This document shows positions 5,989 through 13,392 of a stretch of 36,170 nt of DNA, piece by piece. The stretch comes from JAZDKP01 sp043802925 (lineage in GTDB: Bacteria > Fibrobacterota > OXYB2-FULL-49-7 > JAEUSG01): positions 1 to 36,170 of the forward strand of contig JAZDKP010000056.1 of NCBI GenBank assembly GCA_043802925.1, in the 5' to 3' direction. The position numbers and the translations under genes are program-made. Position 1 is the first letter of the stretch. Each line of letters starts with the position of its first letter. The notes under the pieces are model-generated. The model saw only the letters and a list, made by a program, of their open reading frames with translations, was not told where the DNA came from and ran no database searches.

Positions 5989-8141
5989 TGCACCCTCTTT
6001 TTTTCCTGCTGATTTCCTGCCTCCTTTTTCCGGCCGCGGCGCAAATCGTCCCGGTGCCGGATACCGATTCCCTGTCGCACTACAATGGCGGACCCATCCT
6101 GCTCCCGCCCTTCTACCTTCCTATAACGCCCCAGGCCTACGAGGATCTGCCCAAAGACTCCATTGCGGACTTTGAGGAGGCGCTATCGCTGCGCCAGAGG
6201 GCCCGGTGGAGCGAGTCGCTTCGCGCCCTCCGGAAGGCCTACCCGAAAACCCGCTATCTCAAAGACTACACTCTGTACTACCAGGTGGAGGCGCTCCTCT
6301 TTCTCGGCCGTGAAAAAGAGGCGCTGAAGGTCTTTCGCACGCTGCTCCGCCGGGGCGCGGAAAAGCCCGCGGCGCAAAAAGCGGGACGGCTGCTGTTGGC
6401 CAACAAGCTCCCCCAAAAGCCGGAAAACCGGATAAAACTGGAGGAAAAACTTCTGTCCGGAAAGAACGATCCCCTGCTTCGCTATGCCTACGCCAACGAC
6501 TGCCTTGCGCTTTCCGACACCGGGCGTGCGCTGAACGCTTTTTTCGACCTCCTCTCATTCCGCGCCGGCCCTTTTCTCGACGATAGCGCTTATAAAAAAC
6601 TACGGCACATAGAAAAAACAAGCGGGCCATTTGACGCGGACAAGAGCGAACGCCTGGCAAAATACCTCAACAGCCAGAACCGCTGGGACGAACTCTGGGA
6701 CCGCGCCATTCCTTTTGCAAAAAACACCGGGCCGCTTCAGGATCGTTTTCTCCAATACCTCTACACCGCCGCCTTCCGGCAAAAGAATTACCGCCGCGCC
6801 CTGCTTTTCATCACGCTGTATGAAAAGCGCAACGGTCCCTCGGCCTACACCGAATATGCAACCGCCAATGCGCTGAAGAAACTCGGCCTCTACGGCCCAT
6901 CGCGCCGGCGGTTCAACGCCTTCCTGAAGAAATACCCAAACGATGGCCGCGCGGATGGTATTTTGTGGGACGTTGCGCGCAAGCTGGAGGACAACCAGCG
7001 CTTTCCCCGCGCCATCCACTATTTCCTGCGCATCCACAACGAGTACCGGAAAGAAAATTTTGCGGACAAGGCCTATTTCCGCGCCGGGTATTGCCATTAC
7101 AAGAACAACAACACTGATTCCGCGCTGAAAATCTTTAACGAACTCCCAAAGCTCTATCCCCGGAGCGTACAAACCGAGGCCTGTCCGTATTGGGAAGCCA
7201 TGGCGCTTGAGAAAAAGGGTGATACTGCGGCCGCCACGGCCCGGTACCGGTTTACGCTAAAGGACAACGCCTTTTCCTTTTACGCCTTTCGTGCGCGGGA
7301 GCGGCTCACGGCGCTCGGGTGCGATTCCCTCGCCCGCGGCTTTGACGGTCGTGACAGCGCGGCCGTGGACAGCTTCCTCGCCACACTGCAGAAACCCAAG
7401 GGTGACCCGCGGCTGATTCCGGCCTGGTCGCGCGGGTTACTCCTGCTCAAGGCGGGCGCGGACTCCTTTGCCGTAAGCGAACTGGCCCTGGCCGAACGTC
7501 CCGCGGATCATGACCTTTTACTGCTCCACCGTCTGCTCAACACCTACGCGCGGCTGGGCCGCTTCAGGGAGGCCTTCCGCCTGTCGCGCATATTCCAGTG
7601 GAAGCTCCCGGATGAAAAAAGCGGCGAGTTCCCGAAAAGCCTTCTTAAGGATTATTACCCGCGTTATTTCGGAGAGGCCGTGGTCATGGAATGCCGCAAG
7701 TACGGACTCGACCCTTTTCTCGTGCATGCAGTGATGCGCCAGGAGTCCACTTATGATCCGTCGATTGTCTCCCCAGCGGGCGCCATCGGCCTGCTGCAGC
7801 TCATGCCCGCAACCGCGGCAAACGTGGCGCAAAAGCTTCACATTCCCTTTACCCCGGATTCTCTTTTTTCCCCGTTTTACAACATCCGGCTTGGTGTCTA
7901 TCACCTTGTGGAGCTGCTGGACCAGTTTGAGGGCCGCCGCGAACTGGTTTATTGCGCTTACAACGCAGGCCCGGGCGCAACGCGCGAATGGCAGAAGCGC
8001 GGCAAGGGCCTGCCCTATGATGAGTTTGTGGAAGAGGTGGGGTATACAGAGACGCGGACTTACGTCAAAAAATGCGAACGCAACCTGCGGGCGTACCGGA
8101 TGCTGTGGGGGGAGGAAGGAACAGAGAAAGCGGCAAAGTAA
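5988..8141 (+). CDS. Soluble lytic murein transglycosylase-like protein with TPR-type superhelix
   Basis: The 717-residue protein has an N-terminal signal peptide (MHPLFFLLISCLLFPAAAQ), a long helical repeat region (about 40-550) resembling the superhelix of Slt70, and a C-terminal SLT catalytic domain (about 557-710). The catalytic Glu is about residue 586 in VMRQEST, followed by the conserved SPAGAIGLLQLMP and YCAYNAGPGA segments. These enzymes cut the glycan strands of peptidoglycan in the periplasm between MurNAc and GlcNAc, leaving anhydro ends. The start overlaps the stop of the HTH gene. The convergent downstream neighbour is separated by intergenic repeat 3. The catalytic call is firm; the precise role (recycling, remodelling or envelope-machine insertion) is not visible. 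Confidence 0.9.
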   Translation: MHPLFFLLISCLLFPAAAQIVPVPDTDSLSHYNGGPILLPPFYLPITPQAYEDLPKDSIADFEEALSLRQRARWSESLRALRKAYPKTRYLKDYTLYYQVEALLFLGREKEALKVFRTLLRRGAEKPAAQKAGRLLLANKLPQKPENRIKLEEKLLSGKNDPLLRYAYANDCLALSDTGRALNAFFDLLSFRAGPFLDDSAYKKLRHIEKTSGPFDADKSERLAKYLNSQNRWDELWDRAIPFAKNTGPLQDRFLQYLYTAAFRQKNYRRALLFITLYEKRNGPSAYTEYATANALKKLGLYGPSRRRFNAFLKKYPNDGRADGILWDVARKLEDNQRFPRAIHYFLRIHNEYRKENFADKAYFRAGYCHYKNNNTDSALKIFNELPKLYPRSVQTEACPYWEAMALEKKGDTAAATARYRFTLKDNAFSFYAFRARERLTALGCDSLARGFDGRDSAAVDSFLATLQKPKGDPRLIPAWSRGLLLLKAGADSFAVSELALAERPADHDLLLLHRLLNTYARLGRFREAFRLSRIFQWKLPDEKSGEFPKSLLKDYYPRYFGEAVVMECRKYGLDPFLVHAVMRQESTYDPSIVSPAGAIGLLQLMPATAANVAQKLHIPFTPDSLFSPFYNIRLGVYHLVELLDQFEGRRELVYCAYNAGPGATREWQKRGKGLPYDEFVEEVGYTETRTYVKKCERNLRAYRMLWGEEGTEKAAK

Positions 8142-8259
8142 AAGATACGTCTATTTGTCCTTCGCCCCTCGGCTCCGCTCGGGGCTCGTCACAACTGACA
8201 TCGGTCCCTGAGGGCTTGCACCGAGCGAAGTCGAGGTGAGTCGAAGGGCCGATGTCTGT
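8142..8259. other. Intergenic region between convergent genes with two palindromes
   Basis: This short gap is almost entirely palindromic. It holds a CCCCTCGG...CTCGGGG imperfect palindrome at about 8165-8185 and then repeat copy 3 (8197-8256). It lies at the boundary between the lytic transglycosylase and the glycan locus. No T-tract terminator is seen. Confidence 0.6.
8197..8256. repeat. Structured intergenic repeat, copy 3, with compensatory changes
   Basis: The outer arms are GACATCGG and CCGATGTC, a perfect eight-base inverted pair specific to this copy. Inside, CCCT pairs with AGGG and CACC with GGTG around the loop GAGCGAAGTCGA. Copies 1 and 2 have CCCC/GGGG and CACT/AGTG at these positions, so both sides of each stem changed together. 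The right arm ends three bases before the stop codon of the leftward GT2 gene. Confidence 0.85.
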
Positions 8260-8958
8260 TCACCTCACAAACACATTATACTTCACGATACACCACAACG
8301 CCCGAACGCCGTCCTTCCAGCTGATTTTCTTTCCTTCCTCGTAGGTGCGTCCCGAATAGGAGACGCCGACCTCGTACACGCGCCATTTTCCTTTGGACAC
8401 GCGGGCCGTGATTTCGGGCTCAAAACCAAAGCGCTCTTCCTTCAGGGTAAAGGAGCGAAGCACCTCGGTCCGGAAGACCTTGTAGCCGGTTTCCATGTCC
8501 GTGAGGTTGAGGTTGGTGAACATATTGGAGAGGAGCGTGAGCAATCCGTTTCCGAGACTGTGCCAAAAGTAAAGCACGCGGCGGCTTTCGTTTGTCATAA
8601 AACGCGAGCCGAACACCACGTCCGCTTTGCCGTCCAGGATGGGTTTGAGCAGCTTTTCATATTCATTGGGATCGTATTCGAGGTCCGCATCCTGGATGAT
8701 GACGATGTCGCCCGTGGCCGCGGAAAAACCGGACTGCAGCGCGGCTCCTTTGCCCCGGTTTCGAGGATGCGAGACGACACGGACCGTCTTTGAGGCCAGG
8801 CCTGCGATGACGGAAGGGGTGTCGTCCGTGGAACCGTCGTCAATCAGGAGAATTTCCTTGTCAAGCCCGCAGACCGGCGCGACCATGGTTCTTTCCACGA
8901 CCGCGCGCACCGTGGCGGCTTCGTTGTAGCAGGGAATTACGACCGTGACTTTTTTCAT
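8260..8958 (-). CDS. DPM1-like family 2 glycosyltransferase
   Basis: This 232-residue protein starts MKKVTVVIPCYNEAATV and has the GT-A fold motifs IDDGSTDDT, then RNRGKGAALQSGF, and the metal/nucleotide-binding QDADLEYDP (Asp90, Asp92). The order and the later GSRF and TGYKVFR segments match polyprenyl-phosphate mannose/glucose synthases (DPM1 type), which move a hexose from a nucleotide sugar to a lipid phosphate on the cytoplasmic face of the membrane. It lacks the C-terminal membrane helices of the GtrB/ArnC type, so it is the short soluble form. It follows gmd with a one-base gap (TGACATG), implying an operon. Donor and acceptor cannot be read from the sequence. Confidence 0.88.
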   Translation of the reverse strand: MKKVTVVIPCYNEAATVRAVVERTMVAPVCGLDKEILLIDDGSTDDTPSVIAGLASKTVRVVSHPRNRGKGAALQSGFSAATGDIVIIQDADLEYDPNEYEKLLKPILDGKADVVFGSRFMTNESRRVLYFWHSLGNGLLTLLSNMFTNLNLTDMETGYKVFRTEVLRSFTLKEERFGFEPEITARVSKGKWRVYEVGVSYSGRTYEEGKKISWKDGVRALWCIVKYNVFVR

Positions 8959-8959
8959 G

Positions 8960-10006
8960 TCAGAGGCGGCCGGCCTTTGCCAGCGCGTAATCGGATTGGG
9001 CCATCATGGCCACGAGTTCCTTCAGGCTGGTTTTGGGCAACCACTTCAATTCACGTTTGGCCTTGGACGGGTCCCCGAGCAGGAGGTCGACCTCCGCGGG
9101 TCGGAAGAATTTGGGATCCACTTCGACCACCACATTTCCGGTTTTCTTGCAAACGCCTTTTTCATTCACGCCCTCGCCCTGCCACGCAAGTTCGATGCCG
9201 AGTTCGCGGAAGGCGAGGTCTGTAAAATCGCGCACGGTCGTGGTGGTCCCTGTAGCCAGGACATAGTCCTCCGGCTTCGATTGCTGAAGCATGAGCCACA
9301 TACCTTCCACGTAGTCGCCCGCAAAACCCCAGTCGCGTTTGGCGTTGAGGTTGCCGAGCCGCAGCGTCTTTTGGAGGCCACACTTTATTCTTGCCGCGCT
9401 GATGGTGATTTTGCGCGTTACAAAGTTTTCGCCGCGATGGGGGGACTCGTGATTGAAGAGGATGCCGTTGCAGGCGAACATGTTGTACGCCTCGCGGTAG
9501 TTCTTGACAATCCAGAAAGCGTAAAGCTTGGCCACCCCATAGGGCGAACGCGGGTAGAACGGGGTGGTTTCGGTCTGCGGGGTCTCAACCACCTTGCCGT
9601 AGAGCTCACTGGTGCTGGCCTGGTAAAACCTGGCATCGGGCTTGGTCTCACGCAGGGCGTCGAGGAGCCGGATGACGCCCACGGCGTCGGCATCGGCCGT
9701 ATATTCGGGCACATCGAAGCTGACCTGTACGTGCGACTGCGCGGCAAGGTTATAGACCTCCTGGGGCTGGCTTCGTTCAATGGCCTTTTGGAGGCTGCTG
9801 GAGTCGCAGAGGTCGCCGTAGATCAGCTCGAGCTGGTTTTTATCTTTGTACAGGGGATAAAGATGTTCGATGCGGCCGCGGTTAAATGTGGAGGAACGTC
9901 GGACAATGCCGACCACGCGGTACCCTTTGCTGAGGAGAAGCTCGGCCAGGTAGGATCCGTCCTGGCCCGTAATGCCGGTGATGAGTGCGGTTTTGTTATT
10001 GTTCAT
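8960..10006 (-). CDS. gmd: GDP-mannose 4,6-dehydratase
   Basis: The 348-residue protein is a short-chain dehydrogenase-type sugar nucleotide enzyme. The NADP-binding glycine motif GITGQDGSYL lies at 11-20, the active-site region STSELYGK at about 131-138, and the YxxxK pair is Tyr156 and Lys160 in SPYGVAK. RRSSTFN and NHESPRGENFVTRK-like segments (here NHESPHRGENF) are typical of GMD. It converts GDP-mannose to GDP-4-keto-6-deoxymannose, the precursor of GDP-fucose, GDP-rhamnose or GDP-perosamine. No second-step enzyme (fucose synthase, RMD, perosamine synthetase) is in the window, so the final sugar is unknown. The ATG at 10006 gives the usual N-terminus; upstream in-frame codons add a non-conserved stretch. 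No good ribosome binding site is visible. Confidence 0.95.
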   Translation of the reverse strand: MNNNKTALITGITGQDGSYLAELLLSKGYRVVGIVRRSSTFNRGRIEHLYPLYKDKNQLELIYGDLCDSSSLQKAIERSQPQEVYNLAAQSHVQVSFDVPEYTADADAVGVIRLLDALRETKPDARFYQASTSELYGKVVETPQTETTPFYPRSPYGVAKLYAFWIVKNYREAYNMFACNGILFNHESPHRGENFVTRKITISAARIKCGLQKTLRLGNLNAKRDWGFAGDYVEGMWLMLQQSKPEDYVLATGTTTTVRDFTDLAFRELGIELAWQGEGVNEKGVCKKTGNVVVEVDPKFFRPAEVDLLLGDPSKAKRELKWLPKTSLKELVAMMAQSDYALAKAGRL

Positions 10007-10045
10007 GGATGAAAAATAAGATCCGGTTGACGGAAATGGCAATGG

Positions 10046-10813
10046 TTAAGTCGCTGTCTTTTTTAATAAAACACAGGCGTGCATATGATTATGGAAAAAA
10101 GGGATTTTTGAAAATGCAGCATTGAGAAGCAATCCCGGCAAACGGTATTTAAACTTGCCGTTTTTAAAATCAATCCAGGGGCGGCCTATTTCATGGTATA
10201 ATCCGTCCGCATGCGCGATAGGAATGCTCCGAAGAATGTGAAAACCGGACTCTCGGCAGGCTGTTACAAACTCTTTCGGCGTAAAACGATATTCAAAGAA
10301 CGGTCCCCGTGATGGAAAAACATGAAAGAGACCATCCTGGCCGTCTCGTGGCTCCTTGTTCCGCCATTTATTCTTTATCTTTCGCAGGATATTATAGGAG
10401 GGCACCGTAATTACGGCAAGGCCGTTCTCTTTAAGAGCGTTCCGCAATGCCGCAAGGGGCGCCTTTGGCCCTGCTGGAAAATGTTCAATCACACCGAAAG
10501 AAAGTATCGCATCAAACGACTCTTTTTCAAATGGCATCTGTAATATATCGGCTGCGGTTATCTGCAACTCTGGAGAATGGTTATTGATCCACTGAACCGT
10601 TTCTTGGCTTACTTCAATACCACAAATCCGACGATAGCCGAGATGATGAAGATATTTTACAACCCTCCCGTTTCCGCAGCCCGCTTCAAGAATTTTCCAG
10701 GATTTATCCGGCAAAAAAGACAGCGCCAGTTTGATTCCATCATCCTTGGGGCAGTTGTCCAAGGATTCCTGAAATTCATCAGGGTTCCATTTGAAAACAA
10801 CGCTTTCGGCCAT
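10046..10813 (-). CDS. Class I SAM-dependent methyltransferase
   Basis: The 255-residue protein has the SAM-binding motif I, ILEAGCGNGRVVKYL (about 41-55), an acidic residue in GIEVSQE after the next strand, and the motif IV region FDAILSFGVIEHF, the pattern of a Methyltransf_11/25-type Rossmann methyltransferase. The C-terminal part contains the aromatic FFEYRFTPKEF often seen in such enzymes. In this glycan locus it probably methylates a sugar or modifies a glycan end, which is inference. The start at 10813 is supported by AAGGAG seven bases upstream; a longer in-frame start lacks support. The gene is visibly A+T-richer than gmd. It lies 39 bases upstream of gmd in the same direction. Confidence 0.85.
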   Translation of the reverse strand: MAESVVFKWNPDEFQESLDNCPKDDGIKLALSFLPDKSWKILEAGCGNGRVVKYLHHLGYRRICGIEVSQETVQWINNHSPELQITAADILQMPFEKESFDAILSFGVIEHFPAGPKAPLAALRNALKENGLAVITVPSYNILRKIKNKWRNKEPRDGQDGLFHVFPSRGPFFEYRFTPKEFVTACRESGFHILRSIPIAHADGLYHEIGRPWIDFKNGKFKYRLPGLLLNAAFSKIPFFHNHMHACVLLKKTAT

Positions 10814-10850
10814 GTCATCTCCTTCATTATCAGACCAGAGAACGATGCAC

Positions 10851-11438
10851 TTATTCTTGTTTCTTTCTGAAAGCGGCAAAGCCTGTGGGGCCGTCCGGTA
10901 ATATTACCAGCGGCTCCCAGCCCGAAACATTTTCCAGATTTATTTTTACCCTGGCTGTTTTTTGCGTTTTCCAATCGTGGCAAGCGACGATACTTCCGGC
11001 AAGGAGCTTGGGGCTGAACAATTCAAACTCTTTAAGGGTCTGGTCGGCATCCTCCGCGCCATCCAAAAAAAGGAAATCCACGCGATCCAGTGCCGCAAGG
11101 ATTGGGGTATAGACCTCCACACTGTTCCCCAGATGAAATCTGACAAAGGGTTTTAAATGCACAAGTTTCGTTTCGTACAACCGGACGGCATGATGATAAA
11201 ATTCGGGATACAGTTCGACGGTCAACAACTCTCCTGTGCCGTTTTTCCGCAAGGCACTGGAAAGGATGTAAGTGCTCCCCCCGCCCTTCCAGGTGCCGAT
11301 TTCAAACACCTGCCGGGGACGCCACTTCCGTACCAGCCGGAAAAGCGCCTTCCGTTCCGGAACGGTCAGCTGACCTTCAAGCGAATCCCGATAAAAATCA
11401 ACACCATGCCACCACGCTTCGAGTTCTCTCTTTAACAT
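10851..11438 (-). CDS. Class I SAM-dependent methyltransferase (Methyltransf_24/CmcI-like)
   Basis: The 195-residue product has motif I VFEIGTWKGGGST (about 44-56), an acidic strand end TVELYPEF, and the metal-type motif FLFLDGAED (about 122-130, Asp127), followed by VACHDW. This arrangement is typical of small O-methyltransferases of the Methyltransf_24 or CmcI type found in polysaccharide clusters. The ATG at 11438 lies five bases after the TAG of the upstream gene and is preferred over an in-frame ATG at 11477 that would overlap it. It is the second methyltransferase in a row, so the locus may make a doubly modified glycan. The substrate is unknown. Confidence 0.82.
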   Translation of the reverse strand: MLKRELEAWWHGVDFYRDSLEGQLTVPERKALFRLVRKWRPRQVFEIGTWKGGGSTYILSSALRKNGTGELLTVELYPEFYHHAVRLYETKLVHLKPFVRFHLGNSVEVYTPILAALDRVDFLFLDGAEDADQTLKEFELFSPKLLAGSIVACHDWKTQKTARVKINLENVSGWEPLVILPDGPTGFAAFRKKQE

Positions 11439-11443
11439 ACAGC

Positions 11444-12511
11444 CTACCGGGTAAAGGGTTTTAGGATGCTTTCCCATGAATCAAGTATTTTCTTTTTCCG
11501 TATCCTGTTGAAACCCCGCATCTGCTCGGAAACAACTGCCGTATTACAAGTTTCCACGAGCTGGTTCAGGTGCCGGATGGAATGAAAATACTGCAGAAAG
11601 GGCATGGTATTGACATCATAATAATCTGCGTACTTCAACCAATAGGCGACGCTTCGGAGATTGCGATAATCATTGGGGTCCCAGGGACCGGAACCGCGGA
11701 TTGCGGACCCCGGCTTTCTGTCAAAATAAAGATTCCAGGAAATTTCCTTGAGTACCGGTACGCCATCCCGATAAAGCTCCGTCAGAAAATCCGGAGAGGG
11801 AAAAAACATGGGGAGATTCATGGAATATTGTTCAAACAGGGACATGAAAGAGACCTGATAAGGCCAGTGTATCAGCCCGCGAAAACGGGTGATGTCGTGG
11901 ATATCGTGGCGCACAGGAAGCGCTTTTTCACGGGATTGAATGCACGGGTGCAACCCTTCGGGAATATACCGGCCTAGCAACAGATATTCTTCCCGTTCCG
12001 GAGCGTAGTGCACACCATGATAGGCACACAGACTGGGCACATGGCGCACTTCCCGCTCAAGGAAATATTCACAGTAATATTTGTCGTACAAGTTGTTCGC
12101 GGCCAGAATAAGACGGCCGTTGTCGATGCCTTTCCGGAGGAAACGATTGAACTTTTTCCAATCCCTGCGGTCAAAGGAAAAAGGGTGCTCGTACCGGATA
12201 GGAACAAAAATTAAAATCGGTTTTTCAAACTTTTGATACAACATGGAAAAAACCGGCGAATAACTGGCGATAAACGCGTCATAGGGGCGGAGGGGATCTC
12301 GATACTGCGTGTAAAAATCATTCCACAGCCGTTTTTTTATGATCTGTCTCCAATTTCCATCTTCCAGCAACGGGATGTTCGTCCGGGTCCGATTAAAAAC
12401 CCAGGTGTGGCTGGAAATGGACCAATCCTCTACCGTATGCCCGAGTTCGGGAAAGAGGTGCCGAAGATCTTCAATGACCGAGATGTGCTGGTCGATATTG
12501 AAAAATTTCAT
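11444..12511 (-). CDS. Putative glycosyltransferase-like protein of unknown family
   Basis: The 355-residue protein starts MKFFNIDQHISVIEDLRHLF and continues GHTVEDWSISSHTW. The start, a short strand followed by a helix and then a Gly-His, resembles the N-terminal Rossmann half of GT-B enzymes, but I see no clear EX7E motif or donor-binding glycine loop at the C-terminus. Notable segments are YEHPFSFDRRDWKKFNRFL, a WPYQVSFMSLFEQYSMNLP stretch like the acceptor/donor region of some GT1-like proteins, and many Trp/Tyr residues. I recall similar starts in unclassified glycosyltransferase-like proteins from metagenomes, but cannot name a family. It sits in the A+T-rich block between two methyltransferases and another unknown transferase, so a glycan role is inferred from context. 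Confidence 0.6.
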   Translation of the reverse strand: MKFFNIDQHISVIEDLRHLFPELGHTVEDWSISSHTWVFNRTRTNIPLLEDGNWRQIIKKRLWNDFYTQYRDPLRPYDAFIASYSPVFSMLYQKFEKPILIFVPIRYEHPFSFDRRDWKKFNRFLRKGIDNGRLILAANNLYDKYYCEYFLEREVRHVPSLCAYHGVHYAPEREEYLLLGRYIPEGLHPCIQSREKALPVRHDIHDITRFRGLIHWPYQVSFMSLFEQYSMNLPMFFPSPDFLTELYRDGVPVLKEISWNLYFDRKPGSAIRGSGPWDPNDYRNLRSVAYWLKYADYYDVNTMPFLQYFHSIRHLNQLVETCNTAVVSEQMRGFNRIRKKKILDSWESILKPFTR

Positions 12512-12541
12512 TTGTTTATGCTTCGCATGTTATTCGCAATC

Positions 12542-13255
12542 CTATATCAGTATGGCCCGGTTATTTTCGTCGAATTGCTGGCCCACAAAACAGCCGTCCG
12601 GGAGTGCGACAGAGAACGGCCGTTCCCTGCCTGTCAACCTATTCGCAGAGCTGTGCGCCAGGTGTTTTTTCCGGATGCGCGGCCAGATCATTTCCGTCAG
12701 AAAGTCCTGGTCCGAGAAAAAATAGCTGCCGCGCTGATGCAGGGTCGGTCGAAGATTCCGGATCCATTGTTCATACAGTTCCCTGAACTCCGGCAGAAAT
12801 CCACTCACGGCGCCCCACATACCCCCGAGGATGGGGACGGCATGGTACGGATGATCCCGCATAACATGGAAGGGCTTTCCGGACTTCATCCATTCTCTCA
12901 CGGCCGCGGCTTCGCGTCCATTCAATCTTGAATCACAGTCCCGGACAATGAACCATCCGACGCCGGGATCGAAACCGGCCTCGAATCTCCAATACAGGCC
13001 CTGATATCCTTCACCTCGTGGCTTCATGATGATTTCGGAGTCCAGCGCTTTCAGCTCCCCGATCACTTCTTCCGGGACGGTGTCATCAACATAAAACCGG
13101 CTGACCCATCCGGGATAATGGACCTTTTGCAGGCGTGCATTCGCCACGGCCCCGCGCAGATATTTCGGGTCCTTTCCCCAGAGGCTGAAGCAGATGACAT
13201 TCGCGCGTTTGTTGCGGCGCCATTGCCTGAAAGCAAAGATCCATTCGGAAAGCAT
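12542..13255 (-). CDS. Putative GT-A-like glycosyltransferase with DCDSR motif
   Basis: This 237-residue protein begins MLSEWIFAFRQWRRN. It contains ICFSLWGKDPKYLRGA, then YPGWVSRFYVDDTVPEEV, WFIVRDCDSRLN (Asp106 and Asp108) and FHVMRDHPYHAVPILGGMWG. The order of a strand, a nucleotide-sugar-like loop and a DxD in IVRDCDSR suggests a GT-A type nucleotidyl-sugar transferase. I recall this RDCDSRLN and MRDHPYH combination in unclassified proteins of bacterial and algal-virus-like origin, but no function is established. The frame is open to an ATG at 13336; the inner ATG at 13255 is preferred because the extra residues do not look like part of the domain. It lies 30 bases upstream of the next leftward gene. 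Confidence 0.62.
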   Translation of the reverse strand: MLSEWIFAFRQWRRNKRANVICFSLWGKDPKYLRGAVANARLQKVHYPGWVSRFYVDDTVPEEVIGELKALDSEIIMKPRGEGYQGLYWRFEAGFDPGVGWFIVRDCDSRLNGREAAAVREWMKSGKPFHVMRDHPYHAVPILGGMWGAVSGFLPEFRELYEQWIRNLRPTLHQRGSYFFSDQDFLTEMIWPRIRKKHLAHSSANRLTGRERPFSVALPDGCFVGQQFDENNRAILI

Positions 13256-13392
13256 ACAGGAATTATAGATTTTTACCTTCCTAAAACTCAATTCAAGCGG
13301 CCGGAACCGGGCACCAATACAGGCGCAGAAACGCAAACGGCATTCCGTATTCCTTTACCGACTTCATCCCCATTCATTATTTTCATCCGTAA

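Noticed and set aside
97..8256. Repeats as a CRISPR array
   Set aside because: Only three copies, kilobases apart, palindromic with variable arms; no spacers or cas genes.
8945..10012. Rightward 355-codon frame opposite gmd
   Set aside because: Antisense shadow of gmd; no recognisable domains.
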